Shown here piece after piece: positions 25,840-33,684 of a stretch of DNA of 64,000 bases (within the stretch, counting starts at the first letter, position 1; the number at the start of each line of letters is the position of its first letter). Made by a program: the position numbers and the translations under genes. This stretch comes from WTGU01 sp965200925 (GTDB lineage Bacteria; Pseudomonadota; Alphaproteobacteria; UBA828). Location: the NCBI GenBank assembly GCA_965200925.1, contig OZ241738.1, positions 2,790,001 to 2,854,000 of the forward strand, written 5' to 3'. The notes below the pieces were generated by a model that was not told the DNA's origin, ran no database searches, and was given only the letters and a program-made list of their open reading frames with translations.

Positions 25840-26371
25840 GTTCCTCCCCTCCGTCGGCGCGTTCGTTCCCGCCTGCGCACTCTAGCACTGCTCCGTGTGG
25901 CGCGCGCAAGGCGGGGCGCCGCTCCCGGAAGAAGCGCCGGAGCAGGGCGGCCGCGCGGCTCTCCTGGAGGCCGCCCACGACCTCGGGCCGGTGGTGGCAG
26001 GTCGGCTGGGCGAATATCCGTGCTCCGTGGTCGACTCCGCCGCCCTTCGCGTCGGCCGCGCCGTAATAGAGCCGCCGCAGGCGGGCGAAGGCGATCGCCT
26101 GCGCGCACATGGCGCAGGGCTCCAGCGTGACGTAGATGTCGCAGCCGGCGAGCCGCGGCGAACCGCGTCGCGCCGCGGCCGCGCGGATCGCCAGCAGCTC
26201 CGCATGGGCGGTGGGGTCGTGCGTTCGCTCCACCGCGTTCCCGGCCTGTGCGAGCACGGCGCCGCTGCGCCCGTCCACGACCACGGCGCCGACCGGCACC
26301 TCGCCGCGCGCACCGGCCGCCTCGGCCAGAGCCAGGGCGAGCGCCATGGGCGAAAGGGGAGCGTCCACCAT
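25796..26371 (-). CDS. tadA: tRNA-specific adenosine deaminase TadA
   Basis: The zinc deaminase motifs are complete: H56-A-E58 and PCAMC with Cys86 and Cys89. The C-terminal helix EVVGGLQESRAAALLRRFF is TadA-like. It converts A34 to inosine in tRNA-Arg(ACG). The catalytic domain ends near residue 152. The remaining 40 residues are low-complexity and run 44 bases into the amidase gene, so the natural stop may have been lost. ATG 26371 is used, and ATG 26347 is an alternative. Confidence 0.88.
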   Translation of the reverse strand: MVDAPLSPMALALALAEAAGARGEVPVGAVVVDGRSGAVLAQAGNAVERTHDPTAHAELLAIRAAAARRGSPRLAGCDIYVTLEPCAMCAQAIAFARLRRLYYGAADAKGGGVDHGARIFAQPTCHHRPEVVGGLQESRAAALLRRFFRERRPALRAPHGAVLECAGGNERADGGEEHAERGRTADDRADP

Positions 26372-26453
26372 GGCACACCGTCCCGCCGGAGGCCACGCCC
26401 GGTCAAGCGAAAACGGGGGAGGCGGCAGCGCGTGAGAAAGTGCGGTTGGCTAT

Positions 26454-27629
26454 TCAGCCTTCCTCGTTGAGTTCATCCGCAAATTCGTCCACAACAGGAG
26501 TGATTTTTTCGATGAAACACTTAAGTGTGTCAGCGATCTCGTCACGAAACCCCTCGTCGAGAGAATTCTTTTTCAAATGAACGACAACGCTATTTCTCCG
26601 TTTCTTCACGATTTCCCGACCAGGAATATCAAGAGCAAATAACTTTTCTTCGAAATCTTTACACTCTGTTGATCTCCAAAAGAATCTTACTTCCACGTGG
26701 AACACTGTCATTGCTTTCGTCTCACTTCCTTGCGTCAAGTAAGCTTGGAAGCAAGTTTCCCCATTTTTCCATGGTGAGCGAGAATACCACAGATTGTAGT
26801 AGCGCCCTTCGTTGTAAAACCCTGCCCCTCGATTCCTTTTATCTGGCTTGGTATTATCGGGCAGTCCATCCGTTGCCAACGTACCAATTTTGCGGAAAAA
26901 TGATGAAATTTCATCATCCGACGATCTGCGTGCTCTCCGAACAGTGAAGCCGTCGATTCTCCCTCCGGATTTCCCACCGCCAGCCTCAATGACGTAATTT
27001 TCAGCACCGGGCACAGGTATGATTCTGCTTGCCTGTATGTAAAGTGGGGCAGTGTCATTGACGTTTTGAGCGTCCCGGTACGGTGTCAGCCGAACACAAC
27101 TTATCATACCTTCGTCGGAACTTTTCTCGTTCAGCCACAGGGCAGCCGAAGTCACTTCGGGTGCGAACCTGTGACTCACGAGAATGATACGCTGATCATT
27201 GTTCAGAACGTCGAGATCGCCTTCAAGATGTGTTCGTAACTTCTCCTCGGCTTCTTCCTCCGACACACTTTCGTGGCCGGCGAGAATACGAACGACGTCC
27301 TGTGGTTTGGTATTGCGAAAATAGCTCGCATACTTTATAGCTTGCCAGTGTGTGTCACTCCCCGAGTCATCGCGTTTCACCTCGATGAGGACGATTCGTC
27401 CGTGTGCATCCACTGCAAGCAGGTCGAGCCTTTCGCTGGTTCGGTCGAAATCGCTGTACTCTTTGCCTATGATGAGCAAGTCTTCCCCTAAAATTCGAGG
27501 GTTGTTGGCGATCCATTCCTGGATGTCCCGCCTCTCCCGAAAACCCAGCTGGGCGAAATCGACCTCTTCCATGGACGAGGATTCCTTGGTGTGCGGATCG
27601 ATCCTGAAAAGCCGTGGCTCGGCGCTCAT
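26454..27629 (-). CDS. Predicted PD-(D/E)xK nuclease, NucS/DUF91-like
   Basis: The 391-residue protein is encoded by DNA clearly poorer in GC than its neighbours. Residues about 65-100 form a RecB-like nuclease core: Asp69 in ERLDLLAVD, Glu83 and Lys85 in IVLIEVKRD, and Gln96 in HWQAIKYA. This resembles the C-terminal nuclease domain of NucS/EndoMS and related DUF91 proteins. The C-terminal half (about 250-391) is a second, unassigned domain, possibly DUF4268-like. It has no methylase or helicase partner. It could be a stand-alone restriction or repair nuclease, and transfer is likely. Confidence 0.75.
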   Translation of the reverse strand: MSAEPRLFRIDPHTKESSSMEEVDFAQLGFRERRDIQEWIANNPRILGEDLLIIGKEYSDFDRTSERLDLLAVDAHGRIVLIEVKRDDSGSDTHWQAIKYASYFRNTKPQDVVRILAGHESVSEEEAEEKLRTHLEGDLDVLNNDQRIILVSHRFAPEVTSAALWLNEKSSDEGMISCVRLTPYRDAQNVNDTAPLYIQASRIIPVPGAENYVIEAGGGKSGGRIDGFTVRRARRSSDDEISSFFRKIGTLATDGLPDNTKPDKRNRGAGFYNEGRYYNLWYSRSPWKNGETCFQAYLTQGSETKAMTVFHVEVRFFWRSTECKDFEEKLFALDIPGREIVKKRRNSVVVHLKKNSLDEGFRDEIADTLKCFIEKITPVVDEFADELNEEG

Positions 27630-27761
27630 ACGTTACTCCATCAAGGGCGCATCGACATGAACCGCTTGATGTGTAGCACAGCAGCGCGGCCGGTGCAACC
27701 AGAATCGTCCTCGGAGAAAACGCCCGTTGCGGGCGGCGGGAGGCGGTTCTAGAGTCCGCCC

Positions 27762-28475
27762 ATGGCCGCGCCCGTGATCGGACTCACCCTCGATTCCGAG
27801 CCGCCCGGCGGCTACGCCGAACGGCCCTGGTACGCCATCCGCGCGAACTATTGCAGCGCGGTCGTGGCGGCCGGCGGCGTCCCGGTCGCCCTGCCGCACG
27901 AGCCGGATCTTGCCGCGCGCTACCTGGACGTCGTGGACGGCCTGCTCGTCACCGGTGGGCATTTCGACGTCGACCCAGCCCTCTTCGGCGCTTCCTCGCG
28001 GCACGAAACGGTCACCACCAAGGACCGCCGCACGGCCTTCGAACTCGCGATCGTCCGCGCGGCCCATGCGGCGGCGGTGCCGGCGCTCGGCATCTGCGGC
28101 GGCCAGCAGCTCATGAACGTGGCGTTGGGCGGCAGTCTCCTCCAGCACATCCCCGACGCGGTGCCGGGGGCGCTCGCCCACGAGCAGCCCAACCCGCGCA
28201 CCGAGCCGGGACACGGCGTGGCCGTGACCCCGGGCACGGCGCTCAGCGCCATCGTCGGCACCGCCGCCATGCGGGTGAACAGCGCCCACCATCAGGCCGT
28301 GGACGAGGTGGCGCCCGGCTTCGTCGTCAACGCCCGCGCGCCGGACGGCGTGATCGAAGGCATCGAGGACCCGGCCCACCGCTGGTTCATCGGCGTTCAG
28401 TGGCACCCGGAATACGCGATCGACCCCGGCGACGCCCGGATATTCCGGTCCCTGATCCGGGCCTGCGCGGGATAG
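27762..28475 (+). CDS. puuD: Gamma-glutamyl-gamma-aminobutyrate hydrolase family (PuuD-like, peptidase C26)
   Basis: The 237-residue class I glutamine amidotransferase-type hydrolase has the nucleophile Cys in LGICGGQQLMNVALGGSL, and His and Glu in GVQWHPEYA. PuuD cleaves gamma-glutamyl-GABA in putrescine degradation. The assignment fits the two polyamine-type ABC transporters in this window, although no other puu gene is adjacent. The gene is followed 11 bases later by the pseudouridine synthase. Confidence 0.88.
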   Translation: MAAPVIGLTLDSEPPGGYAERPWYAIRANYCSAVVAAGGVPVALPHEPDLAARYLDVVDGLLVTGGHFDVDPALFGASSRHETVTTKDRRTAFELAIVRAAHAAAVPALGICGGQQLMNVALGGSLLQHIPDAVPGALAHEQPNPRTEPGHGVAVTPGTALSAIVGTAAMRVNSAHHQAVDEVAPGFVVNARAPDGVIEGIEDPAHRWFIGVQWHPEYAIDPGDARIFRSLIRACAG

Positions 28476-28486
28476 GCACGGCGGCC

Positions 28487-29248
28487 ATGGCGGCGGACGG
28501 CGCGCGCCCGCGCGGCGACCGGATCGCCAAGCGGATCGCCCGCGCCGGCCTCTGCTCGCGGCGCGAGGCGGAAAGGCTGATCGCAGCCGGGCGCGTCGCG
28601 CTCGCCGGTGAGACCGTTTCGGACCCGGCGATTCGCGTGGACGAGGCGAGCGCGGTCACCGTCGACGGCGCGCCCCTGCCGGCGGCCGCCCCGACCCGGC
28701 TCTGGCGCTATCACAAGCCGGCGGGGCTGATCACCAGCCACGGCGACCCGCGCGGGCGTCCCACGGTGTTCGAGAAGGTGGCGGAGAGGCTCGGCCGCGT
28801 CGTCTCCGTCGGGCGCCTGGACTTCAACTCGGAGGGGCTGCTGCTTCTCACCAACGACGGCGCGCTCGCCCGCGATCTCGAACATCCGGCGCGCGGCTGG
28901 CGGCGGCGCTACCGGGTCCGCGTCCACGGCGCGCCGACGGAAGGCGGCCTGGCGGCGCTCGCCGCGGGCGTCGCGGTGGGCGGCGTCCGTTACGGGCCGA
29001 TCGAGGCGCGCCTGGATCGCCGCAACGGACATAACGCCTGGCTCACCGTCGCGCTCGCCGAGGGCCGCAACCGCGAGATTCGCATCGTGCTCGCCCATCT
29101 CGGCCTCGCCGTGAACCGCCTGATCCGCATCGCCTACGGTCCCTTCCAGCTCGGCGGCCTGGCGCGCGGCGCCGTGGCCCAGGTGCCGCCGCGCGTGCTG
29201 CGCGACCAGCTCGGCGGCCGGCGGGCCCGTGCGGATCGTCGGCGGTAG
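28487..29248 (+). CDS. rluB: rRNA pseudouridine synthase, RsuA/RluB family
   Basis: The 253-residue protein begins with an S4 RNA-binding domain (RIAKRIARAGLCSRREAERLIAAGRV). The synthase domain carries the catalytic Asp in VGRLDFNSEGLLLLTNDG, and has a conserved GRNREIRIVLAHLGL segment. It isomerises uridine in 23S rRNA (RluB position) or 16S rRNA (RsuA), and alphaproteobacterial single copies are usually called RluB. Its last 20 bases overlap the rsmD start, so the two rRNA-modification genes are coupled. Confidence 0.9.
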   Translation: MAADGARPRGDRIAKRIARAGLCSRREAERLIAAGRVALAGETVSDPAIRVDEASAVTVDGAPLPAAAPTRLWRYHKPAGLITSHGDPRGRPTVFEKVAERLGRVVSVGRLDFNSEGLLLLTNDGALARDLEHPARGWRRRYRVRVHGAPTEGGLAALAAGVAVGGVRYGPIEARLDRRNGHNAWLTVALAEGRNREIRIVLAHLGLAVNRLIRIAYGPFQLGGLARGAVAQVPPRVLRDQLGGRRARADRRR

Positions 29249-29783
29249 CCTGCGCGGCCGGCGCCTCGCGACACCGGCCGGGTTCTGCATCCGCCCGACG
29301 GGCGCGCGCGTGCGCGAGGCGCTGTTCGACATTCTCACGCACGGCGCGGCGGGGAACGCGGTCGCGGGCGCCCGCGTCGTGGACCTCTTCGCCGGGACGG
29401 GCGCCCTCGGCCTGGAGGCGCTCTCGCGCGGCGCGGTGCGGCTCACGGCGATCGAGCGGGACCGGGCCGCGCTGGCGGCGCTCCGCGCCAATATCGCCGC
29501 CCTCGCCCCCGCCGGAACGGCCACGGTCGTCGCCGCCGACGCGACCCGCTTGCCGCCACCGCCGCACGCCTGCGATCTCGCGTTCCTCGACGCGCCCTAC
29601 CGCGCGGGCCTCGCGGCGCCTGCCCTGCGCGCGTTGCTCGCCGGCGGCTGGCTGGCGCCCGCGGCGACGGTGGTCGTCGAGCACGGAATCGGCGATGCCA
29701 TAGTGCCGCCTGCCGGCCTCGCCGTCGGCGACCGGCGCCGCTACGGCAGAACCGGCCTCGCTTTCCTCCGCCCGGACCGGTAG
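29229..29783 (+). CDS. rsmD: 16S rRNA (guanine966-N2)-methyltransferase RsmD
   Basis: The 184-residue protein has a GTG start, MRIVGGSLRGRRL, then RPTGARVREALFDIL, and the SAM-binding VVDLFAGTGALGLEALSRGA. The catalytic motif IV normally reads DPPY but here reads DAPY (LAFLDAPYRAG). The first Pro change is unusual for N2-guanine methyltransferases. The protein otherwise matches RsmD in length and order. Confidence 0.9.
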   Translation: MRIVGGSLRGRRLATPAGFCIRPTGARVREALFDILTHGAAGNAVAGARVVDLFAGTGALGLEALSRGAVRLTAIERDRAALAALRANIAALAPAGTATVVAADATRLPPPPHACDLAFLDAPYRAGLAAPALRALLAGGWLAPAATVVVEHGIGDAIVPPAGLAVGDRRRYGRTGLAFLRPDR

Positions 29784-29813
29784 CGGCGCGGCGCCCGTGC
29801 CGGCGTAGCGGGG

Positions 29814-31721
29814 CTATTCGTCCGTCGGGGCGCCGAGGCCGAGCGGGCGGAGGGCCGCGGCGATCTCCTCCAGGATCACCGGGTCGTCGATGGTGGCCGG
29901 CGTCTTGAACGGTTCGCCGTCGGCGATCTTCGCCATGGTGCCGCGCAGAATCTTGCCGGAGCGCGTCTTCGGCAGCCGCTCCACCACCGCCGCCTTCTTG
30001 AACGCGGCGACCGGGCCGATCGCCTCGCGCACCATGCGCACCAGCTCGTCCGCGATCGCGTCGTCCGGCCGGTTCACGCCGGCCTTGAGGACGACGAAGC
30101 CGAGCGGCAGCTGCCCCTTCAGCGCGTCGGCGATCCCGACGACGGCGCATTCGGCGACGTCCGCGTGGCGGGCGAGCACCTCTTCCATCGCGCCGGTCGA
30201 GAGCCGGTGGCCGGCGACGTTGATGATGTCGTCGGTGCGGCTCATGATCCAGAGATAGCCGTCCGCGTCGATAGTCCCGGCGTCTCCGGTGAGGTAGTAG
30301 CCGGGATAGCGCGACAGGTAGGCGTCCGTGAAGCGCGCGTCGTTGTTCCAGAGCGTCGGCACGCAGCCCGGCGGCAGGGGCAGCCTGACGACGATGGCGC
30401 CGATCTCCCCCGGCGGCAGTGCCGCGCCCGCCTCGTCCAGCACCTCGATGCGGTAGCCCGGGACCGGCTTCGTCGGCGAACCGGGCTTGACGGGCAGGGC
30501 GCCGAGGCCGGCGCAGTTCGCCCCCATCGGCCAGCCCGTCTCGGTCTGCCACCAGTGGTCGTAGACCGGGCGCCCGAGATGCCGCTCGGCCCAGGCGAGG
30601 GTGTCCGGGTCGGTGCGCTCGCCGGCGAGGAACAGGGTGTCGAAGCACGAAATGTCGTAATCCGCGAGGCGCGCGGCCTCCGGGTCCTCGCGTTTGATCG
30701 CGCGGAACGCCGTCGGTGCCGTGAACATGGCCGTGACCCCGTGCTGGGCGATCACCCGCCAATAGGCGCCGGCGTCGGGGGTGCCGACCGGCTTGCCCTC
30801 GTAGAGGACGGACGGGCAGCCGTAGATGAGGGGCGCGTACACGATATAGGAGTGGCCGACCACCCAACCGATGTCGGAGGCCGCCCACCAGGCGTCGCCG
30901 GGCGCGCGGCCATAGACGCAGCGCATGCTCCAGTGCAGCGCCACCAGATGGCCGCCGTTGTCCCGCACGATGCCCTTGGGATCGCCCGTCGTGCCGGAGG
31001 TGTAGAGGATGTAGAGCGGGTCGGTCGCGGCGACCGGCTCGCAGCCGACCGCCTCCGCCCCCGCCATGGCGTCCTCCCACGTCCGGTCGCGGCCGGGGAC
31101 GAGGCCGGCCTCCGCTTCCGGCCGCTGCACGACGATACAGGCGCGGGGCTTGTGCCGGGCGCGTTCGATGGCGCCGTCGAGCAGCGGCTTGTAGGCAACC
31201 ACGCGGCCCGCCTCGATGCCGCAGGAGCCGCAGACGACGACCTTGGGCTTGGCGTCGTCGATCCGCGTCGCCAGCTCGTTCGCCGCGAAGCCGCCGAACA
31301 CCACCGAGTGGATGGCGCCGATGCGGGCGCAGGCGAGCATCGCCACCACCGCCTCCGGGATCATCGGCATGTAGAGGATGACGCGGTCGCCCTTGCCCAC
31401 CCCGAGCCGCCGCAGCGCGCCGGCGAAGCGGGCGGTCCGGTCCAGGAGTTCGGCGTAGGTGTAGCGCGCGACGCGCCCCGTGACCGGGCTGTCGTAGATC
31501 AGTGCCGTCCGCGCCCCGCGCCCCGCGGCCACGTGTCGGTCGAGGGCGTTGTGGCAGGTGTTGACCAGCGCGCCGGGAAACCAGCGGTAGAACGGCGGGC
31601 GCGAATCGTCGAAGACGCGGTCCCAGCGCCTGTCCCAGTCGATGGCCTCGGCGGCCTCTGCCCAGAAGGCCTCCGGTTCGGCGAGCGAGCGCCGGTAGGT
31701 TTCGTCGTAACGGCTGCCCAT
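29814..31721 (-). CDS. prpE: Propionyl-CoA synthetase (PrpE / ACSS3 type)
   Basis: The 635-residue acyl-CoA synthetase has the ACS N-terminal domain, GAIHSVVFGGFAANELATRIDDA, P-loop YTSGTTGDPKG, DHWWQTETGWPM and a C-terminal regulated lysine in PKTRSGKILRGTM. In acetyl-CoA synthetase that lysine is switched off by acetylation. Overall similarity is closer to PrpE than to AcsA (AWWAASDIGWVVGHSYIVYAPL). It activates propionate or other short acids. It converges on rsmD and lies just downstream of tRNA-Pro. Confidence 0.9.
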   Translation of the reverse strand: MGSRYDETYRRSLAEPEAFWAEAAEAIDWDRRWDRVFDDSRPPFYRWFPGALVNTCHNALDRHVAAGRGARTALIYDSPVTGRVARYTYAELLDRTARFAGALRRLGVGKGDRVILYMPMIPEAVVAMLACARIGAIHSVVFGGFAANELATRIDDAKPKVVVCGSCGIEAGRVVAYKPLLDGAIERARHKPRACIVVQRPEAEAGLVPGRDRTWEDAMAGAEAVGCEPVAATDPLYILYTSGTTGDPKGIVRDNGGHLVALHWSMRCVYGRAPGDAWWAASDIGWVVGHSYIVYAPLIYGCPSVLYEGKPVGTPDAGAYWRVIAQHGVTAMFTAPTAFRAIKREDPEAARLADYDISCFDTLFLAGERTDPDTLAWAERHLGRPVYDHWWQTETGWPMGANCAGLGALPVKPGSPTKPVPGYRIEVLDEAGAALPPGEIGAIVVRLPLPPGCVPTLWNNDARFTDAYLSRYPGYYLTGDAGTIDADGYLWIMSRTDDIINVAGHRLSTGAMEEVLARHADVAECAVVGIADALKGQLPLGFVVLKAGVNRPDDAIADELVRMVREAIGPVAAFKKAAVVERLPKTRSGKILRGTMAKIADGEPFKTPATIDDPVILEEIAAALRPLGLGAPTDE

Positions 31722-31759
31722 GACCTGCCTTCGCGCGCAGCGCGAGCGGCCGCAGTGGA

Positions 31760-31836
31760 TGGTCGGAGTGAGTGGATTCGAACCACCGACCCCCGCCTCC
31801 CGAAGACGGTGCTCTACCAGGCTGAGCTACACTCCG
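31760..31836 (-). tRNA. tRNA-Pro (CGG)
   Basis: On the minus strand the acceptor CGGAGTG pairs with CACTCCG, with discriminator A and an encoded CCA. The anticodon stem CCGTC/GGCGG encloses loop TTCGGGA, giving CGG. The T-arm is GGTTCGAAT. Confidence 0.95.
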
Positions 31837-32012
31837 GCCGCGCCGCGGCGCGGCCGTTATAGCGAAGCCGCCCCGCCGCAGGCAAGCGAAGCGCGTTTCG
31901 GCGCGCGGGGCGCGCCCGCCGCGCACGCTCAAGGAACAGGTGGCGGGCACTCGCGTTTCGATCTTCCGGGTTGCCGGGTCGTCTGGCGCGCCAGGAAGGG
32001 CCGCCGGGTGCG

Positions 32013-33596
32013 CTATAGCGCGTCCGCGCGGCGGGCGAGGGCGACGACGCAGCCGGACGCGAGGATTTGCCCCGCGGTGACGGCGGCGTTGGTCAGCGCC
32101 GTCGCCGTCACGCGGGTGGCGTCGAGCGTTCCCGCCTCGCGCCAGCGGCGGAAAGCGCCGGTGCGCCCGTCGAAGCCGATCTCGGGCGCCGCCCGGCGCA
32201 GCGCTTCGAGCGCGTGCGACGGCTCGTGCCCGGCATCCGCCGCGATCCGGCGGAACGGCTCCTGCAAGGCGCGCACGAAGGCGGTGCGCACCGCGTCCCG
32301 CCCGGCCGGGGCGGCGTCCTCGAGCGTAAAGGCCGCGCGGGCGAGGGCCACGCCGCCGCCCGCCACCACGCCGCCCGCAGCGGCCGCGCGTGCGGCGGCA
32401 AGCGCATTCCCGCAGCGCTTGTAACGCTCCTTCCAGGCGCTCTCCGTGACGCCGCCGACCCGGACGTTGGCGACGCCCGCGACCAGGCGCGCCAGGCGCA
32501 GTTCCAGCTTGCCCCGGTCATAACTCTTCGTCTCCCGCCCGATGGCGTCGCGAAGCCGGGCGGCGCGCGCCTCCACTGTGCCCGGCGGCCCGCCGCCGCC
32601 GAAGAGCGCGGTGGAAACTCCGCCCACGACGGCCCGCCTGGCGGTGCCGAGATCGCCTTCCCGGAGCTTCTCCGGCGTGAGGCCGAGTTCCTCGCCCAGG
32701 ACGCGCCCGCCCGTGAGCACCGCCACGTCGTCCGTCTCGGCATGGCGGTAGAGGCCGGAGCCCGGCCCCTTCACCGCGGCGCAACGGACCGTCCCTTCCC
32801 GGTGGTTGGCCAGCATCGCGGCGAGCGCCCGGTCGGCCACGTCCCGGGCCAGCACCAGCAGGCTGCCGCCGCCCTGTCGCGCCGCCTCCAGTGCCGGCAC
32901 GAGCTGGGCCGCTTCCGTCAGCGCGCCCTGGCACATGAGCAGGAAGACGCGGTCGAGCCGGACCTCCGTCGCGCCCGCTTCGAGGAGGAAGCCGCGGGAG
33001 AGCAGGCCATGGTCGAAGGTCATGCCGCTCATGTAGTCCACCGTCGTATCGACGCCCTGGTGGTAGGAGACGTTGATGACGCCCTCAGGCCCGAGCCGCC
33101 CCACCGCCTCGGCCACGATGTCCGCGATCTCGCCGTCGCCCGCGGCGGCACGGGCCAGGGCCGCCAGCGTGGCGCGGCCGCCGGCCGGGACGCTCTGCCG
33201 CGCCAGCGCGGCCCGTGCCTCCCGCGCCAGGTCGTCGAAGTCGCGGCGCACGACCGTCGCGTCGAGGCCGGCGGCCACCAGACGGGCACCGGCCGCCGCG
33301 AGGCGGCCCGCGAGCAGCGCCGTGGTGGTCGAGCCGTCGCCCGCGGCGTCGCGGGTCTTCTTCGCGCAGAGCTTGATCAGCTCCGCACCGAGCGTGGCGA
33401 AGCGGTCGCTCTCCTCCAGCTCCCGGATCGCCGTGAAGCCGTCCTTGGTGATCTCGGGATAGTCGTTTTCGCGGTCGAGCAGGACGCGCCCGCCGCGGGG
33501 GCCCAAGGTGAGGCCGGCGAGCCGTGCGGCGCGGGCCGCGCCGGCCATCAGCGCAGCGCGGCCCACGGCCCCGGTGCGGATGTGCTTGGGCCGCAC
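32013..33596 (-). CDS. Divergent GroEL-like chaperonin with altered ATPase residue
   Basis: The 527-residue protein aligns over the full length of GroEL: LTLGPRGGRVLL, ITKDGFTAIRELE (Asp52), AGDGSTTTALL (Asp87), the apical domain to AVKGPGSG, and GGVVAGGGVAL. At the position of E. coli Asp398, the residue needed for ATP hydrolysis, an ungapped alignment through VGGVTE...VVAGGG gives Asn397 (codon AAT on the minus strand at 32406-32408). The Asp495 equivalent is kept as Asp492. The C-terminal GGM tail is absent. No groES is adjacent. It is probably a paralog with altered or slow nucleotide cycling, and not the housekeeping chaperonin. Confidence 0.88.
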   Translation of the reverse strand: MRPKHIRTGAVGRAALMAGAARAARLAGLTLGPRGGRVLLDRENDYPEITKDGFTAIRELEESDRFATLGAELIKLCAKKTRDAAGDGSTTTALLAGRLAAAGARLVAAGLDATVVRRDFDDLAREARAALARQSVPAGGRATLAALARAAAGDGEIADIVAEAVGRLGPEGVINVSYHQGVDTTVDYMSGMTFDHGLLSRGFLLEAGATEVRLDRVFLLMCQGALTEAAQLVPALEAARQGGGSLLVLARDVADRALAAMLANHREGTVRCAAVKGPGSGLYRHAETDDVAVLTGGRVLGEELGLTPEKLREGDLGTARRAVVGGVSTALFGGGGPPGTVEARAARLRDAIGRETKSYDRGKLELRLARLVAGVANVRVGGVTESAWKERYKRCGNALAAARAAAAGGVVAGGGVALARAAFTLEDAAPAGRDAVRTAFVRALQEPFRRIAADAGHEPSHALEALRRAAPEIGFDGRTGAFRRWREAGTLDATRVTATALTNAAVTAGQILASGCVVALARRADAL

Positions 33597-33684
33597 GAGC
33601 GCCCCCCGGCGCAGGCCTCGCGGCGGGCGGCCCGTGCCGGGGGGCCCGATGGGAGCCTCGCGTCGGGGCGCCGGGCGCCGCCGC

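Noticed and set aside
29443..31950. Long minus-strand frame overlapping prpE in another phase
   Set aside because: It has Arg-rich low complexity with no motifs, while prpE motifs are complete in the chosen frame.
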